From Phycisphaerae bacterium (GTDB taxonomy: Bacteria; Planctomycetota; Phycisphaerae; UBA1845), in the NCBI GenBank assembly GCA_028289375.1, contig JANQQK010000080.1:62001-126000 (forward strand): 64,000 nt of DNA. The letters are read 5' to 3'. The notes under the pieces were generated by a model. The model saw nothing but the letters and a program-made list of their open reading frames with translations. It ran no database searches and was not told the origin of the DNA. The position numbers were made by a program, and so were the translations under genes. This document shows positions 16,736 through 25,550 of the stretch, piece after piece. The number at the start of each line of letters is the position of its first letter. The first letter of the stretch is position 1.

Positions 16736-17293
16736 CTAACCGATCTCCATCGAAAACGCGACGCCGACCCAGTCGTCAAGCTGAAGTGCGATGGCGAGCC
16801 ACGTGATATCGTCGACGCTTGTAGCGTCTGGTGGATACTCGAAGCCAATGGCGGCACGGAGCGTCACGATGTTCCCATCATGGTCCGTGACCGGCTGCGG
16901 CGACGGGCCCGCTCCATCGAACGCGAAGCCATCAAAGTGCTCATGCAACCGTATCATGTGCGACCAACCATCGTCGTCGGCTGCGGAACCAGGTCGGGGC
17001 ATGATGGCCGGCTCGGCATTGTCTTCATACGGCAGAGCAAGCTGCACATCCGGATCTCCATCCACCACGAGATCAAAAACGGAAAACGTCGGTTCGCCGT
17101 GCCCACAAAAAGACCCATCGATCAACGCACCGACAGGTCCGTTAAGCTCGGCCTCACGGCATACCTCCGCGATGAAGCTCGGCGGCTCGGCTCCGGCAAT
17201 GGGACTCCTGTTCTTCTGCGTGAGGCGGCTCAACGGTGCCGCAGCACCGCCCGGTACAAGGAATTCATGATCACCCAGCTTGAATCCACCCAT
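16736..17293 (-). CDS. Hypothetical acidic protein
   Basis: 185 residues, acidic and Pro/Gly-rich, soluble. Segments such as VPGGAAAPLSRLTQKN, PRPGSAADDDGWSHMIRLHEHFDGF and DDWVGVAFSMEIG are not assignable to a family. Its size, acidity and pairing with the orphan gene at 15780-16730 resemble immunity-type accessory genes, but no toxin gene is present. Function unknown. Confidence 0.55.
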   Translation of the reverse strand: MGGFKLGDHEFLVPGGAAAPLSRLTQKNRSPIAGAEPPSFIAEVCREAELNGPVGALIDGSFCGHGEPTFSVFDLVVDGDPDVQLALPYEDNAEPAIMPRPGSAADDDGWSHMIRLHEHFDGFAFDGAGPSPQPVTDHDGNIVTLRAAIGFEYPPDATSVDDITWLAIALQLDDWVGVAFSMEIG

Positions 17294-17502
17294 CGATATA
17301 TCTTTCGCTCAACGTTCCAGAATTGAACAACATCAACGACTGTTACATTAAGGCATGTCCGCCGCACGACAAGACACGAACATTCCAGCAGCGTCGACCG
17401 AGTGGCCCAGGTGTGCACATCGAGAAGCCAGGCGCGGATCCCAGTCAAATCAGTTATGCTCCCCTTGAAGCGGATGAAGCGTCACATGCAGGAGGCTGCG
17501 TT

Positions 17503-18213
17503 ATGAACACCGTCAAACAGGTCATGGCTGAACTGAAGAGGAAAGGCGACCCGCGACGGGTCAAAGCCTATGCACCGCACGGCGGGCCGGACGATCTGTA
17601 CGGTGTCAGCGTGGCCGACCTGAAGGTGATCGCCAAGAAGATCAAGGGGCAGCATGAGTTGGCCTATCAGCTCTACGAGACGGGCAATGCGGACGCCATG
17701 TATCTGGCCGGCATCGTTGCGGACGGTTCGCAGATGACGAAGAAGCAGTTGGAGTCGTGGGCGAAGAACGCCACATGGCAGATGCTGTCCGAGTACACCG
17801 TGCCGGGCGTCGCCACCGAGAGCAAACATGCCCGCGCGTTGGCCACCAAGTGGATCAATGCGAAACGCGAAGCGGTCGCGTCATCGGGATGGAACACCTA
17901 CGCAGGCATCGTGGCTGTCACGCCGGATGACGAGTTGGACATGGCCGAGATCAAGGCGTTGCTCAAGCGGATCGAGCAGGAGATCGACGCTGCGCCGAAC
18001 CGCGTGAAGTACACCATGAACGGCTTCGTGATTGCCGTGGGCAGCTACGTGTCGCCGCTCAGCAAGCAAGCCAATGCCACGGCCAGGAAACTCGGAAAGG
18101 TCGAAGTGGACATGCACGGCACGTCCTGCAAAGTGCCCCTCGCGACCGAGTACATCGCCAAGGTCGAAAAATCAGGCCGAGTCGGTAAGAAACGCAAGAC
18201 GATCAAGTGCTGA
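17503..18213 (+). CDS. AlkD-like DNA alkylation repair protein
   Basis: 236 residues from the ATG at 17503, with ribosome site AGGAGG. The helical-repeat pattern begins QVMAELKRKGDP and continues YGVSVADLKVIAKKIK, AYQLYETGNADAMYLAGIVAD and WAKNATWQMLSEYTVPGVA. This matches the HEAT-like AlkD superfamily, which excises or binds alkylated bases. The C-terminus is Lys-rich (KSGRVGKKRKTIKC), suited to DNA binding. Repeat copy 3 follows 28 bp after the stop. Upstream-extended frame to 17323 rejected for lack of a ribosome site. Confidence 0.8.
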   Translation: MNTVKQVMAELKRKGDPRRVKAYAPHGGPDDLYGVSVADLKVIAKKIKGQHELAYQLYETGNADAMYLAGIVADGSQMTKKQLESWAKNATWQMLSEYTVPGVATESKHARALATKWINAKREAVASSGWNTYAGIVAVTPDDELDMAEIKALLKRIEQEIDAAPNRVKYTMNGFVIAVGSYVSPLSKQANATARKLGKVEVDMHGTSCKVPLATEYIAKVEKSGRVGKKRKTIKC

Positions 18214-18241
18214 CTGGGGCAAGTCGGTGTCAGGCGAAATT

Positions 18242-18312
18242 GTAGGGTGGGCATCGCCCACCAAAGGGCAAGATTGGCGTGCAACCGAAATGGTGGGCAA
18301 TGCCCACCCTAC
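18242..18312. repeat. 71-bp interspersed repeat, copy 3 (inverted)
   Basis: Begins GTAGGGTGGGC and ends GCCCACCCTAC. Its reverse complement aligns with copy 2: the left 25 bases differ at one position, while the centre is more diverged. Same length, opposite orientation. Confidence 0.85.
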
Positions 18313-18347
18313 AGCTTCCTCGTTGTGTTCGTATTAAAACTGTAGGC

Positions 18348-18369
18348 CAGGTTAAGCGAAGCGAACCTG
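18348..18369. repeat. Short palindrome next to repeat copy 3
   Basis: CAGGTT-AAGCGAAGCG-AACCTG, a 6-bp stem with a symmetrical loop, 35 bases after repeat copy 3. It looks like a second type of REP-like hairpin. Otherwise 18313-18492 holds nothing I can identify. Confidence 0.45.
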
Positions 18370-18492
18370 ACGGAACGCCCAATCCGTTTTCACATCAACA
18401 ATCGAGCGTACAGGCAACCGCATCTCCTACGAATCGTCAGATCCCCCCGGCGCGCCAGAACAGACCTGAACAATTTGCCCTCCATTGCCACG

Positions 18493-18849
18493 TTATTCAT
18501 ACGGGTTCTCCAATTCATATCGTGTAATATGATCTGGCCAGCCCTCGTCGTATGTGAACCCCTCAAGAAATGCAATCTTCCCGTCGCGAACGAAAAGTTC
18601 AAACCCGACGCCGTGACTGACTCCGTCAAGATCGGCATTGAATCCGCCGATCGTGAAGTTCCGCGGTATTGCACACGGCAATTCGACGGGCACTTCATAG
18701 TTCAAGAAAAATCCCACGCCAGTAAATTCGACATCTCGAACAATTGAACACACGTATTGTTCGCGGAGTATCGCAAAGCCCGGACGATCTGGCGAGAGAA
18801 TCAAATCCACCACATCGCGGCAGAGTGCATCAAACTTGTCAAGTGCCAT
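18493..18849 (-). CDS. Hypothetical protein
   Basis: 118 residues, soluble, acidic. Sequence features include VCSIVRDVEFTGVGFFLNYEVP and LEGFTYDEGWPDHITRYEL. The ending GWPDHI...YEL resembles small orphan or immunity-type proteins often found singly in variable regions. Lower GC than neighbours. No functional assignment. Confidence 0.55.
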   Translation of the reverse strand: MALDKFDALCRDVVDLILSPDRPGFAILREQYVCSIVRDVEFTGVGFFLNYEVPVELPCAIPRNFTIGGFNADLDGVSHGVGFELFVRDGKIAFLEGFTYDEGWPDHITRYELENPYE

Positions 18850-18905
18850 TGATGCTTCTCGTGCGAACTACTGCGCAATCCATGCCTGCATCAGCCCTGC
18901 CGGTC

Positions 18906-19451
18906 TCATTCGTCTTCAGCAATTTCCCATATACCTTCCCGCCATGACATGATCGCTGCTTCAGCGCGTTCATCGCAAATAACATCTGCTCGCACACAAT
19001 CCTCGAACGAGTAGTGAAAGTTCACTTCGCAAGGCATTCCCAGGAGCATTAACTCTGGATCTACCGGAGTCCCCGGCGACATAAGAAACAACTGGTCGAG
19101 AAAACCAAATTCCTCAAGTAGTTCGACATCAACATCGAATTGCTTCCGAAACGCCTTAATCGCCTCAAGGAACTCTTTCTCTTTCTCATCGCCGAATAAT
19201 TGCAAGTACAGCGAGTGTGTCTGATCACCTACGTCGAGATTTCGGCGCAATAGGTACTCGGCCTCTGCCACTTCGCCGACATCGTGTAGCAATGCCCCAA
19301 GCCGTCTTAAGTCCTCTTCGCTTTCTTCGCCCGCGCTCAACAATGCCCCAAGTCGCTCGATCTCCACGGCAGCGTCGGGATGTGACATGCGGATGGAGTC
19401 TAGGTCCACGTTGTCGATGCCTGCAGCTGGGATCTCGTATTCTCCCGACAT
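18906..19451 (-). CDS. Hypothetical acidic protein with helical-repeat centre
   Basis: 181 residues from the ATG at 19451; a TTG at 19484 would overlap the neighbouring gene and was not chosen. Strongly acidic. The centre (ERLGALLSAGEESEEDLRRLGALLHDVGEVAEAEYLLRR) shows a duplicated RLGALL helix like tetratricopeptide-type repeats. Follows the aldehyde dehydrogenase gene by 20 bp on the same strand. Function unknown. Confidence 0.55.
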   Translation of the reverse strand: MSGEYEIPAAGIDNVDLDSIRMSHPDAAVEIERLGALLSAGEESEEDLRRLGALLHDVGEVAEAEYLLRRNLDVGDQTHSLYLQLFGDEKEKEFLEAIKAFRKQFDVDVELLEEFGFLDQLFLMSPGTPVDPELMLLGMPCEVNFHYSFEDCVRADVICDERAEAAIMSWREGIWEIAEDE

Positions 19452-19470
19452 CCCTGAGTCGCTTTGGGAG

Positions 19471-20952
19471 TTACCGTTCCCCAAGATTCACCCACACCGT
19501 CTTCACCTCGCTGTAAAGCTCCATCGCGTCCTTGCCGTTCTCGCGGCCGGAACCGCTGAACTTGAATCCGCCGAACGGGGCGGCCGGGTCAAACGTGTTG
19601 TAGCAGTTGACCCACACCGTGCCGGCGCGGACGCCGTCGGCGATGGCGAAGGCTTTGGTGATGTCCTTGGTCCACACTGCGGCGGCCAACCCATACATCG
19701 TCGTGTTGGCCTGTTTGACCACATCGTTCATGTCCTTGAACCGCAGCACGCTCGCGACGGGGCCGAAGATCTCCTCCTGGGCGATGCGCATGTCGTTGCG
19801 GACGTCGGCAAAGATCGTCGGCTTGACGAACCAGCCCTTGTCGCCGTGGGCCGCCCCGCCGGCGACGCAGGTGGCTTTGTCCTCGTTCTTGCCGATGTCG
19901 ATGTAGCGGAGCACCTTGTCGTACTGCTCCTTCGAGACCTGCGCCCCCTGCTGCGTGGATTTGTCGAACGGATTCCCGACCTTGTGCGACTCTGCCGCGG
20001 CCTTGAACCGCGACAGGAACTCGTCATGGATCGAGTCCTCGACGAACAGGCGACTGCCGGCGCAGCAGACTTCGCCCTGATTGAAGAAGATGCCGGTCAT
20101 CGCGCCGGCCACAGCTTCGTCGAGATCAGCATCGGCGAAGACAACGGCTGGACTCTTGCCGCCAAGCTCGAAGCTGGTGCGCTTGAGCGTGTCGGCTGCG
20201 TTACGCATGATGATTTGAGCGGTCTTGTACTCGCCCGTGAATCCGATCTTGTCGACACCAGGATGTTTGACCAATGCATCACCGGCCAACTCCCCGAACC
20301 CGTTGACCACGTTGATGACGCCCGGCGGGAAGCCGGCTTCTGTCGCAAGTTCGGCCAACTTCAACGCAGTAAGCGGTGTCTGCTCGGCTGGCTTGAGCAC
20401 GACCGTGTTGCCGCACGCCAACGCCGGTCCCCATTTCCATGCCGCCATCAGCATGGGGAAGTTCCACGGAATGATCTGCCCGCAAACGCCGACCGGCTCG
20501 CGCTTCGTGTAGCAGAAGAAGTTGCCCAGCGTGCGGTCGACCGGAATCGTGTCGCCGGTCCATTTGTCCGCCCATCCGCCGTAGTAGCGAAACGTCTCAG
20601 CCACCAGCGGCACATCTGCGAAGCTCACTTCGCGAATCGGCTTTCCGTTGTTGAGCACCTCGAGGGCGGCCAACTCGTCGGCGTGCTGCATGACAAGGTC
20701 GGCGAGCTTGAAAAGGCATCGGCCACGATCGCGGGCGCTGAATTTCGACCAGGGCCCGTTTTCGAGCGCCTCGCGTGCTGATTTGACGGCCCGGTCGATG
20801 TCGCCGGCTTCACCCTCAGCCACGTGTGCGATGACGTCGCCGGTGGCGGGATTGAAGGCTTCAAACGTGCGGCCGCTGTCGGCATCGCACCATTCGCCGT
20901 TGATGAGGTTCTTGGTCAGCGTCACTTTCGGGGATTCGAGCGTGGCGGCCAT
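19471..20952 (-). CDS. NAD(P)-dependent aldehyde dehydrogenase
   Basis: 493 residues, full length for the ALDH superfamily, oxidising an aldehyde to its acid. Signatures: INGEWCDADSGRTFEAFNPATG (N-terminus), IPWNFPMLMAAWKWGPALA (cofactor site), FELGGKSPAVVFADADLD (catalytic Glu) and FFNQGEVCCAGSR (catalytic Cys about residue 296-297). FGGFKFSGSGRENG near the C-terminus places it with betaine/phenylacetaldehyde-type enzymes. Strong ribosome site GGAGG. Substrate cannot be read from sequence. Confidence 0.95.
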   Translation of the reverse strand: MAATLESPKVTLTKNLINGEWCDADSGRTFEAFNPATGDVIAHVAEGEAGDIDRAVKSAREALENGPWSKFSARDRGRCLFKLADLVMQHADELAALEVLNNGKPIREVSFADVPLVAETFRYYGGWADKWTGDTIPVDRTLGNFFCYTKREPVGVCGQIIPWNFPMLMAAWKWGPALACGNTVVLKPAEQTPLTALKLAELATEAGFPPGVINVVNGFGELAGDALVKHPGVDKIGFTGEYKTAQIIMRNAADTLKRTSFELGGKSPAVVFADADLDEAVAGAMTGIFFNQGEVCCAGSRLFVEDSIHDEFLSRFKAAAESHKVGNPFDKSTQQGAQVSKEQYDKVLRYIDIGKNEDKATCVAGGAAHGDKGWFVKPTIFADVRNDMRIAQEEIFGPVASVLRFKDMNDVVKQANTTMYGLAAAVWTKDITKAFAIADGVRAGTVWVNCYNTFDPAAPFGGFKFSGSGRENGKDAMELYSEVKTVWVNLGER

Positions 20953-20997
20953 GGATCGCCTCCGTATCAGATTGGTTTTTTGGGCGTGAAACGAACG

Positions 20998-21022
20998 AAA
21001 ACCGCCCTTGTGGAGCGGTTTT
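20998..21022 (-). terminator. Possible terminator hairpin
   Basis: AAAACCGC ... GCGGTTTT, an 8-bp stem with a 9-nt loop whose ends are A/T runs. Upstream of the aldehyde dehydrogenase and downstream of the small gene at 21134-21364, so it may back up the terminator at 21063-21094. Confidence 0.4.
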
Positions 21023-21062
21023 CACCTGTGGTGTCGATTCTGGTGGGACGCTGAAAACAAGT

Positions 21063-21094
21063 CAAGGCACGCGGGATGGTGCCCACGTGCCTTG
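21063..21094 (-). terminator. Rho-independent terminator
   Basis: On the minus strand CAAGGCACGTGGG-CACCAT-CCCGCGTGCCTTG, a 13-bp stem including one G-T pair, followed by ACTTGTTTTC. It ends the small gene at 21134-21364. Confidence 0.75.
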
Positions 21095-21133
21095 CAGGTT
21101 GAAGGAGGTCGATCGTTTTGTTGTCAGACGCGG

Positions 21134-21364
21134 CTACGTGGTCGTGAGACCGCCGCCGCCGCCACCAATGTCGTTGTCGTTGGCGAGGCTGGTGAAGAAG
21201 GTTGCGACCAGCGTGTCGAAGAGGGCTTCGGTGGTCACCTGCAGACCGGTGAGCAGCGTGGTCCGCACGGTCGGATCACAACTTCCGACCTGAAAGAGAC
21301 TTCCGCCCACGACCATCATGACGGCTGCCCGACGGGCTTTACGACGTATTCCGCGAATGGACAT
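21134..21364 (-). CDS. Small exported Cys protein (SCD type)
   Basis: 76 residues from the ATG at 21364, preceded by AGGAG at 8 bases. Basic start (MSIRGIRRKARR), hydrophobic segment AAVMMVVGGSLFQVGSCD, then TVRTTLLTGLQVTTEALFDTLV and an acidic/Gly-rich tail. The Cys in VGSC could be lipidated, although the -3 residue is not canonical. A strong terminator follows, so it is expressed alone. A protein of the same layout is encoded at 33852-34076. Function unknown. Confidence 0.7.
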   Translation of the reverse strand: MSIRGIRRKARRAAVMMVVGGSLFQVGSCDPTVRTTLLTGLQVTTEALFDTLVATFFTSLANDNDIGGGGGGLTTT

Positions 21365-21550
21365 TCGTTGCACTCCTGAAGTTCACGCGTCGGCGTGCGA
21401 TGTTCCACGCCCCCAATGATGGCCTGCGATCCTCGATCCGTCGCAAACCGGTTCCAGTAAGAGATTCGACAACTACGCAGGCGAAGTTGAACAAACCTGA
21501 CCGGACCTGGCCGCCGGGCGGTATGCGCCGTTTGCGACCTGCCAGCCCCG

Positions 21551-22231
21551 CTAGCGCATTACGCTGGCAGATGCCGAACGCGAAATCGACCGGTGGAACC
21601 TCCGCCACGGGAAGTTGTCCCCCGGGCACTCGGTTCTACCCGTGACACCGCCGTGGGTGACGACATTTTCGGGCCTGACCGCACATTGGTTCATCAAGAA
21701 CCGCACCAGACCCACCAGCGACCGCATTTGGGCATCGGTTGGCCTATCGTTCTCGAAGTTTCCGACGAGGCAGATGCCGATGCCGTGCTCATTGTAGGTG
21801 TTGCCATGTGTCTTGCAGTGGGCACCGACCTTTTGTTTTTGCCAGCGGGAACCGACTTCGACGAGACCGTCGCCGGATCGGGAACCGTTTCCGATGACGA
21901 AGTGGTACCCTAACTCATCCCAGCGATTGACGCTACGGTGATGCTTGTCGATCTGGGCGGCATTGCCGGCGTCGGTGCCGCTGTGGTGGATGACGATGTA
22001 GTCCCAGCGATTTTGAATGCCACCGCGGGGCACCCATCCCCGTCCGTACGGCATGCTCCAGTCTGCCTTGGGGACCCGTCGAGGTTTTGGGGCGGCGACG
22101 AGGGCGGTCGGCTTTGGTTTTCGTGTGTTCACGAGTGGCTCGGGCAGTTGCCCGACGACACCGGACTGGGTGGTGGCACAACCGGTCAAACCGGTCAACA
22201 CGAGAATGGCAATCAGAATTCGACCGGACAT
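21551..22231 (-). CDS. N-acetylmuramoyl-L-alanine amidase lipoprotein
   Basis: 226 residues from the ATG at 22231 (alternatives at 22249/22252). Signal peptide with lipobox LTGLTGC near residue 17. Amidase_2/PGRP fold: WDYIVIHHSGTD (first Zn His), GYHFVIGNG, VGAHCKTHGNTYNEHGIGICLVGNF and VVTHGGVTGRTECPGDNF (second His and Cys ligands). It cleaves the amide between MurNAc and L-Ala of peptidoglycan, or recycles muropeptides, in the periplasm. The last 20 residues are a Ser/Arg tail. Monocistronic as far as visible. Confidence 0.9.
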   Translation of the reverse strand: MSGRILIAILVLTGLTGCATTQSGVVGQLPEPLVNTRKPKPTALVAAPKPRRVPKADWSMPYGRGWVPRGGIQNRWDYIVIHHSGTDAGNAAQIDKHHRSVNRWDELGYHFVIGNGSRSGDGLVEVGSRWQKQKVGAHCKTHGNTYNEHGIGICLVGNFENDRPTDAQMRSLVGLVRFLMNQCAVRPENVVTHGGVTGRTECPGDNFPWRRFHRSISRSASASVMR

Positions 22232-22349
22232 GGCTGCAACACGCTCCATCATGTTGGCAGAGGGGCATCGGAACCGCGATCCGACGCATGTTTCAATGTT
22301 ATCGGTCATTGGCCGGACACAGGTCAAGTCGATTCATGTCGGTTGTCGG

Positions 22350-23090
22350 CTAGGCGCTGGCGCTGCTCTTGGCGTGGTATAGGATGATGCCACAGGAGCT
22401 GCAATTCTGGATTTCGTCGCGTGTTTCGGCAGCGATGACCTGTTCGAGGGTCAGCGACATGTTGCACCAGCCGCAGCAGTACTCGTTGCGTTTGATGTTC
22501 ACGGCGACGATTTCGGCCATCGCTTCGCCCTCGTGTCGTTCGGCGACGCGGTCGAACGTGGTGAGAATCGACGGGTCGATACCCTGGGCTGCCACTTCGC
22601 GCTCAGCGGTTAGCTTGGCAAGATCGCCCGCGCAGGCTGCTTCGGTATCGGCGAGATCCTTCTCGGTGGCGGCGACCTTCTTCTCGAGACGCTCTCGCTC
22701 TTCGATCAGGGTGTCCGTTTCAGCCTTCTGAGCTTCGAGAATGGTCATCAACTCGAGCTGACGGGATTCGAGCTTGGCGTTATCGGCCTTCTCCGTGTTG
22801 ATCGTGGTGAGAATGGCGGCGTATTCCTTGTTGGTCTTGGCTTTGTTGAGGGCATCGCGATGCTTGGCCATCTCCTCCTCTCGGGACTTGACGTCGAGAT
22901 CGATGCCGTCGAACTCCATCTGGCACGCCTTGCCGGCGGCCTGTTTCTCGGAAATAAGCAGGTTCTGCTTATCGACGGCCCGTTTGGCCGCCCTGACCCG
23001 TCTCTTCTTGGCATCAATCTTGGAACGGAGCGCTCCGAGGCGGCGCTCCACGACCTGCAAAGCATGCAGCGCGTCTAGCGTTGCGCCCAT
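22350..23090 (-). CDS. Coiled-coil protein with C4 zinc ribbon (DUF164/CdsZ-like)
   Basis: 246 residues. Residues 1-170 form a long charged coiled-coil hairpin (LGALRSKIDAKKRRVRAAKR ... TLIEERERLEKKVAATEKDL). The C-terminal part has four Cys in two CxxC pairs, EYCCGWCNMSLT and NCSSCGIILY, forming a zinc ribbon. This is the C4-type zinc-ribbon family found in most bacteria, without a well-settled function. Divergently transcribed from the solute-binding lipoprotein gene. Confidence 0.85.
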   Translation of the reverse strand: MGATLDALHALQVVERRLGALRSKIDAKKRRVRAAKRAVDKQNLLISEKQAAGKACQMEFDGIDLDVKSREEEMAKHRDALNKAKTNKEYAAILTTINTEKADNAKLESRQLELMTILEAQKAETDTLIEERERLEKKVAATEKDLADTEAACAGDLAKLTAEREVAAQGIDPSILTTFDRVAERHEGEAMAEIVAVNIKRNEYCCGWCNMSLTLEQVIAAETRDEIQNCSSCGIILYHAKSSASA

Positions 23091-23227
23091 CGTGATCCCC
23101 GTGGTATGAATCGAGAGGTTTGCCTGACCATTGCTCGGGCATTATGACGACGTAGGTTGTATTCTGCAAGGCGCGGGTGGATGGAGGTTGCATTGTCCGG
23201 CGGTGCGACGGGTGATAGGTTGCGCAC

Positions 23228-24235
23228 ATGACGATGATTCGCGCGATGCGCGTCCCAACTCTCCTTGTCCTGCTGGCGGGCTGTTGCGCCATGTTTGCCA
23301 CTGCCTGCGAGCGGCGTGGGTCGCAATCGGACCAGCGATCGCTCGGGTTTATCGCCGTGGTTGGCGTCGGGCAGGATGATCCTGTCTGGCCTGTGATCGC
23401 TGCGACGGCGAAGCGGACGTTTGCCCAGTTGAACCAAGTCGGCCTGTCGTTGCGGGTTGAGGCACCGGCGACATCTTCGATTCACGGTCAGCAGAGGCTG
23501 TTGACGCAGTTGCGGGATGCGGGAGTCCGGGGGTTGTGTGTGCAGGTGACCGATCCGGTGGCGATGAAGCCGATCCTCGAATCGCTGGCCGATCAGGGAA
23601 TCCAGATCACGACCATGGTGGAGCGAATCGAAACGTCCAAACCCATCAATCACGTTTCAATCGACGACTCGGCTGTCGGCGAAGCGGTGGCCAATGCCCT
23701 GCTGGAAGCGTTGCCTGAGGGCGGAAACGTCGCACTCCTGCACTCGGCCTCTGCTGTTGAATCCCAGGTGCGACGGCGAAAGGCGTTTGAGCGGCGGATG
23801 TCGTTGCAGTCGGACTTGCGGGTGTTGCTGGAATACGACTGTGGCGGCGATGCGGAAATGGCTGAGCAAATCGTGCGCGAGACGATGCAACGCTATCCGC
23901 GATTGGCTGGTTGGGCAGTTCTCGGGTCCTGGCCTCTGGAGGCGGGGACTGATGAGCCGCCATTGGTGTCGGAGACCTGCCGGTTGGTCGGGGTGGGGCC
24001 GGGGCCGGTGATCGGCGGACGGATCGACGATGGTTGGGCGCACTCGATGGTCGTGGTGCACTACGATCGATTGGTGGGGCAAGCCATCACGGAGTGCGTG
24101 GGATCGGTGCTGAATATGAACCGGGCGACAACGCGTTCGCGGATTGGTGCCCGCGTCGTCACGCGTGAGACCCTGGACGCATTTCGTCGGGATTGGGCCG
24201 CCTGGACGTCGGAATCTGCGGATTCGGAGAAATAG
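23228..24235 (+). CDS. Periplasmic sugar-binding-like lipoprotein
   Basis: 335 residues. Signal peptide with a lipobox (candidates LLAGC at 20 or FATAC at 27). The rest follows the type I periplasmic binding fold (RbsB/LacI-like): LGFIAVVGVGQDDPVWPVI, RGLCVQVTDPVAMKPILESLADQGIQITTM, VSIDDSAVGEAVANALLEALPEGGNVALL. No permease or ATPase gene is next to it, so it may serve a sensor or a distant transporter. hemL starts 7 bp later, so the two are likely one transcript. Confidence 0.8.
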   Translation: MTMIRAMRVPTLLVLLAGCCAMFATACERRGSQSDQRSLGFIAVVGVGQDDPVWPVIAATAKRTFAQLNQVGLSLRVEAPATSSIHGQQRLLTQLRDAGVRGLCVQVTDPVAMKPILESLADQGIQITTMVERIETSKPINHVSIDDSAVGEAVANALLEALPEGGNVALLHSASAVESQVRRRKAFERRMSLQSDLRVLLEYDCGGDAEMAEQIVRETMQRYPRLAGWAVLGSWPLEAGTDEPPLVSETCRLVGVGPGPVIGGRIDDGWAHSMVVVHYDRLVGQAITECVGSVLNMNRATTRSRIGARVVTRETLDAFRRDWAAWTSESADSEK

Positions 24236-24242
24236 CGAAGTC

Positions 24243-25550
24243 ATGACGGATGTTCGTGCTGGGTTGGGGAGGCAATCTGCCACGGCCTTTGACGAGGCTT
24301 GTCGGCACCTTGTCGGCGGCGTGAATTCGCCGGTGCGGGCGTTTGGGGCCGTGGGTGGCACGCCGGTATTCATGGCGTCGGGTTGTGGGTCGAGCATCAC
24401 GGACGTCGATGGTCGGACCTACATCGACTATGTCGGATCGTGGGGGCCTTTGGTGCTGGGACATGCTCATCCACGTGTGGTGGCGGCGGTGCAGGAAGCG
24501 GCGGCGAAGGGGACGAGTTTCGGGGCACCGACGGAGGCGGAGTCAACGCTGGCGCGGATGATCGTCGAACGCGTTCCGTCGATCGAGGCGGTGCGGTTGG
24601 TGAATTCCGGGACTGAGGCGTGCATGAGTGCGATCCGGTTGGCGCGTGGTTTCACCGGGCGGTCAAAGATCGTGAAGTTTGCGGGTTGCTACCACGGTCA
24701 CGTGGATGCGTTGCTGGTTGAGGCGGGGAGCGGGGCGTTGACGTTCGGGACACCGTCGTCGCCGGGGGTGACGGAGTCGGTGGCAGGTGACACGCTGGTT
24801 GCGTCGTTCAATGATGCCGACGCGGTGGCGAGACTGTTCGAGCAGGTCGGTGCGGAAATTGCGGCGATGCTGGTGGAGCCGATCGCGGGGAACATGGGGT
24901 TGGTGCTGCCGGCGGATGGTTTTCTTGAACGGCTGCGGTCGTTGTGCACCGAGCACGGGGCGCTTCTGGTCTTTGACGAGGTGATGACGGGATTTCGGGT
25001 TGCGGCGGGCGGGGCGCAGTCGTTGTATGGGGTTTCGCCCGATGTGACGTGTCTGGGGAAGATCGTCGGGGGCGGGTTGCCGTTGGCGGCGTATGGGGGC
25101 CGTCGGGAGGTGATGGAGCGCTTGTCACCGGAGGGGCCTGTGTATCAGGCGGGGACGCTGTCGGGGAATCCGATCGCGACGGCGGCGGGGATTGCGACGC
25201 TTTCGGAGCTGGATGACGGTGTCTACGCGACGCTGACGTCGCGATCGGCGATTCTGGAAGAGGGATTGATTTCGGCAGCGCGGGACGTGAGGTTGCCACT
25301 TCAGGTGACACGGGTCGGCAGCATGCTGGGGATGTTCTTCGCGGATGGGCCGGTGGTGGATCTGGATTCGGCGAAGCGGAGTGACACGCGGGCGTACGCG
25401 ACGTTTTTTCATGCGATGCTGGAGCGGGGGGTTTATCTCGCGCCTTCTCAATTCGAATGTGCGTTTGTATCGGCGGCGCATACTGAAGATGACATCGATG
25501 TGACCGTTGCGGCTGCACGCGAGTCGTTGGCGGTGGTTGCGCGGTCGTGA
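24243..25550 (+). CDS. hemL: Glutamate-1-semialdehyde 2,1-aminomutase
   Basis: 435 residues from the ATG at 24243. PLP enzyme that makes 5-aminolevulinate from glutamate-1-semialdehyde, an early step of haem and cobalamin synthesis. Signatures: HLVGGVNSPVRAFGAVGG, YVGSWGPLVLGHAHPRV, GTEACMSAIRLARGFTGR, KFAGCYHGHVD, and the PLP Lys in TCLGKIVGGGLPLAAYGG (about K273). GTLSGNPIATAAGIATL follows. It implies the C5 route to tetrapyrroles. Confidence 0.97.
   Translation: MTDVRAGLGRQSATAFDEACRHLVGGVNSPVRAFGAVGGTPVFMASGCGSSITDVDGRTYIDYVGSWGPLVLGHAHPRVVAAVQEAAAKGTSFGAPTEAESTLARMIVERVPSIEAVRLVNSGTEACMSAIRLARGFTGRSKIVKFAGCYHGHVDALLVEAGSGALTFGTPSSPGVTESVAGDTLVASFNDADAVARLFEQVGAEIAAMLVEPIAGNMGLVLPADGFLERLRSLCTEHGALLVFDEVMTGFRVAAGGAQSLYGVSPDVTCLGKIVGGGLPLAAYGGRREVMERLSPEGPVYQAGTLSGNPIATAAGIATLSELDDGVYATLTSRSAILEEGLISAARDVRLPLQVTRVGSMLGMFFADGPVVDLDSAKRSDTRAYATFFHAMLERGVYLAPSQFECAFVSAAHTEDDIDVTVAAARESLAVVARS

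Noticed and set aside
19387-20781. 464-codon open frame on the plus strand
   Set aside because: Antisense shadow of the aldehyde dehydrogenase gene; no recognisable motif.
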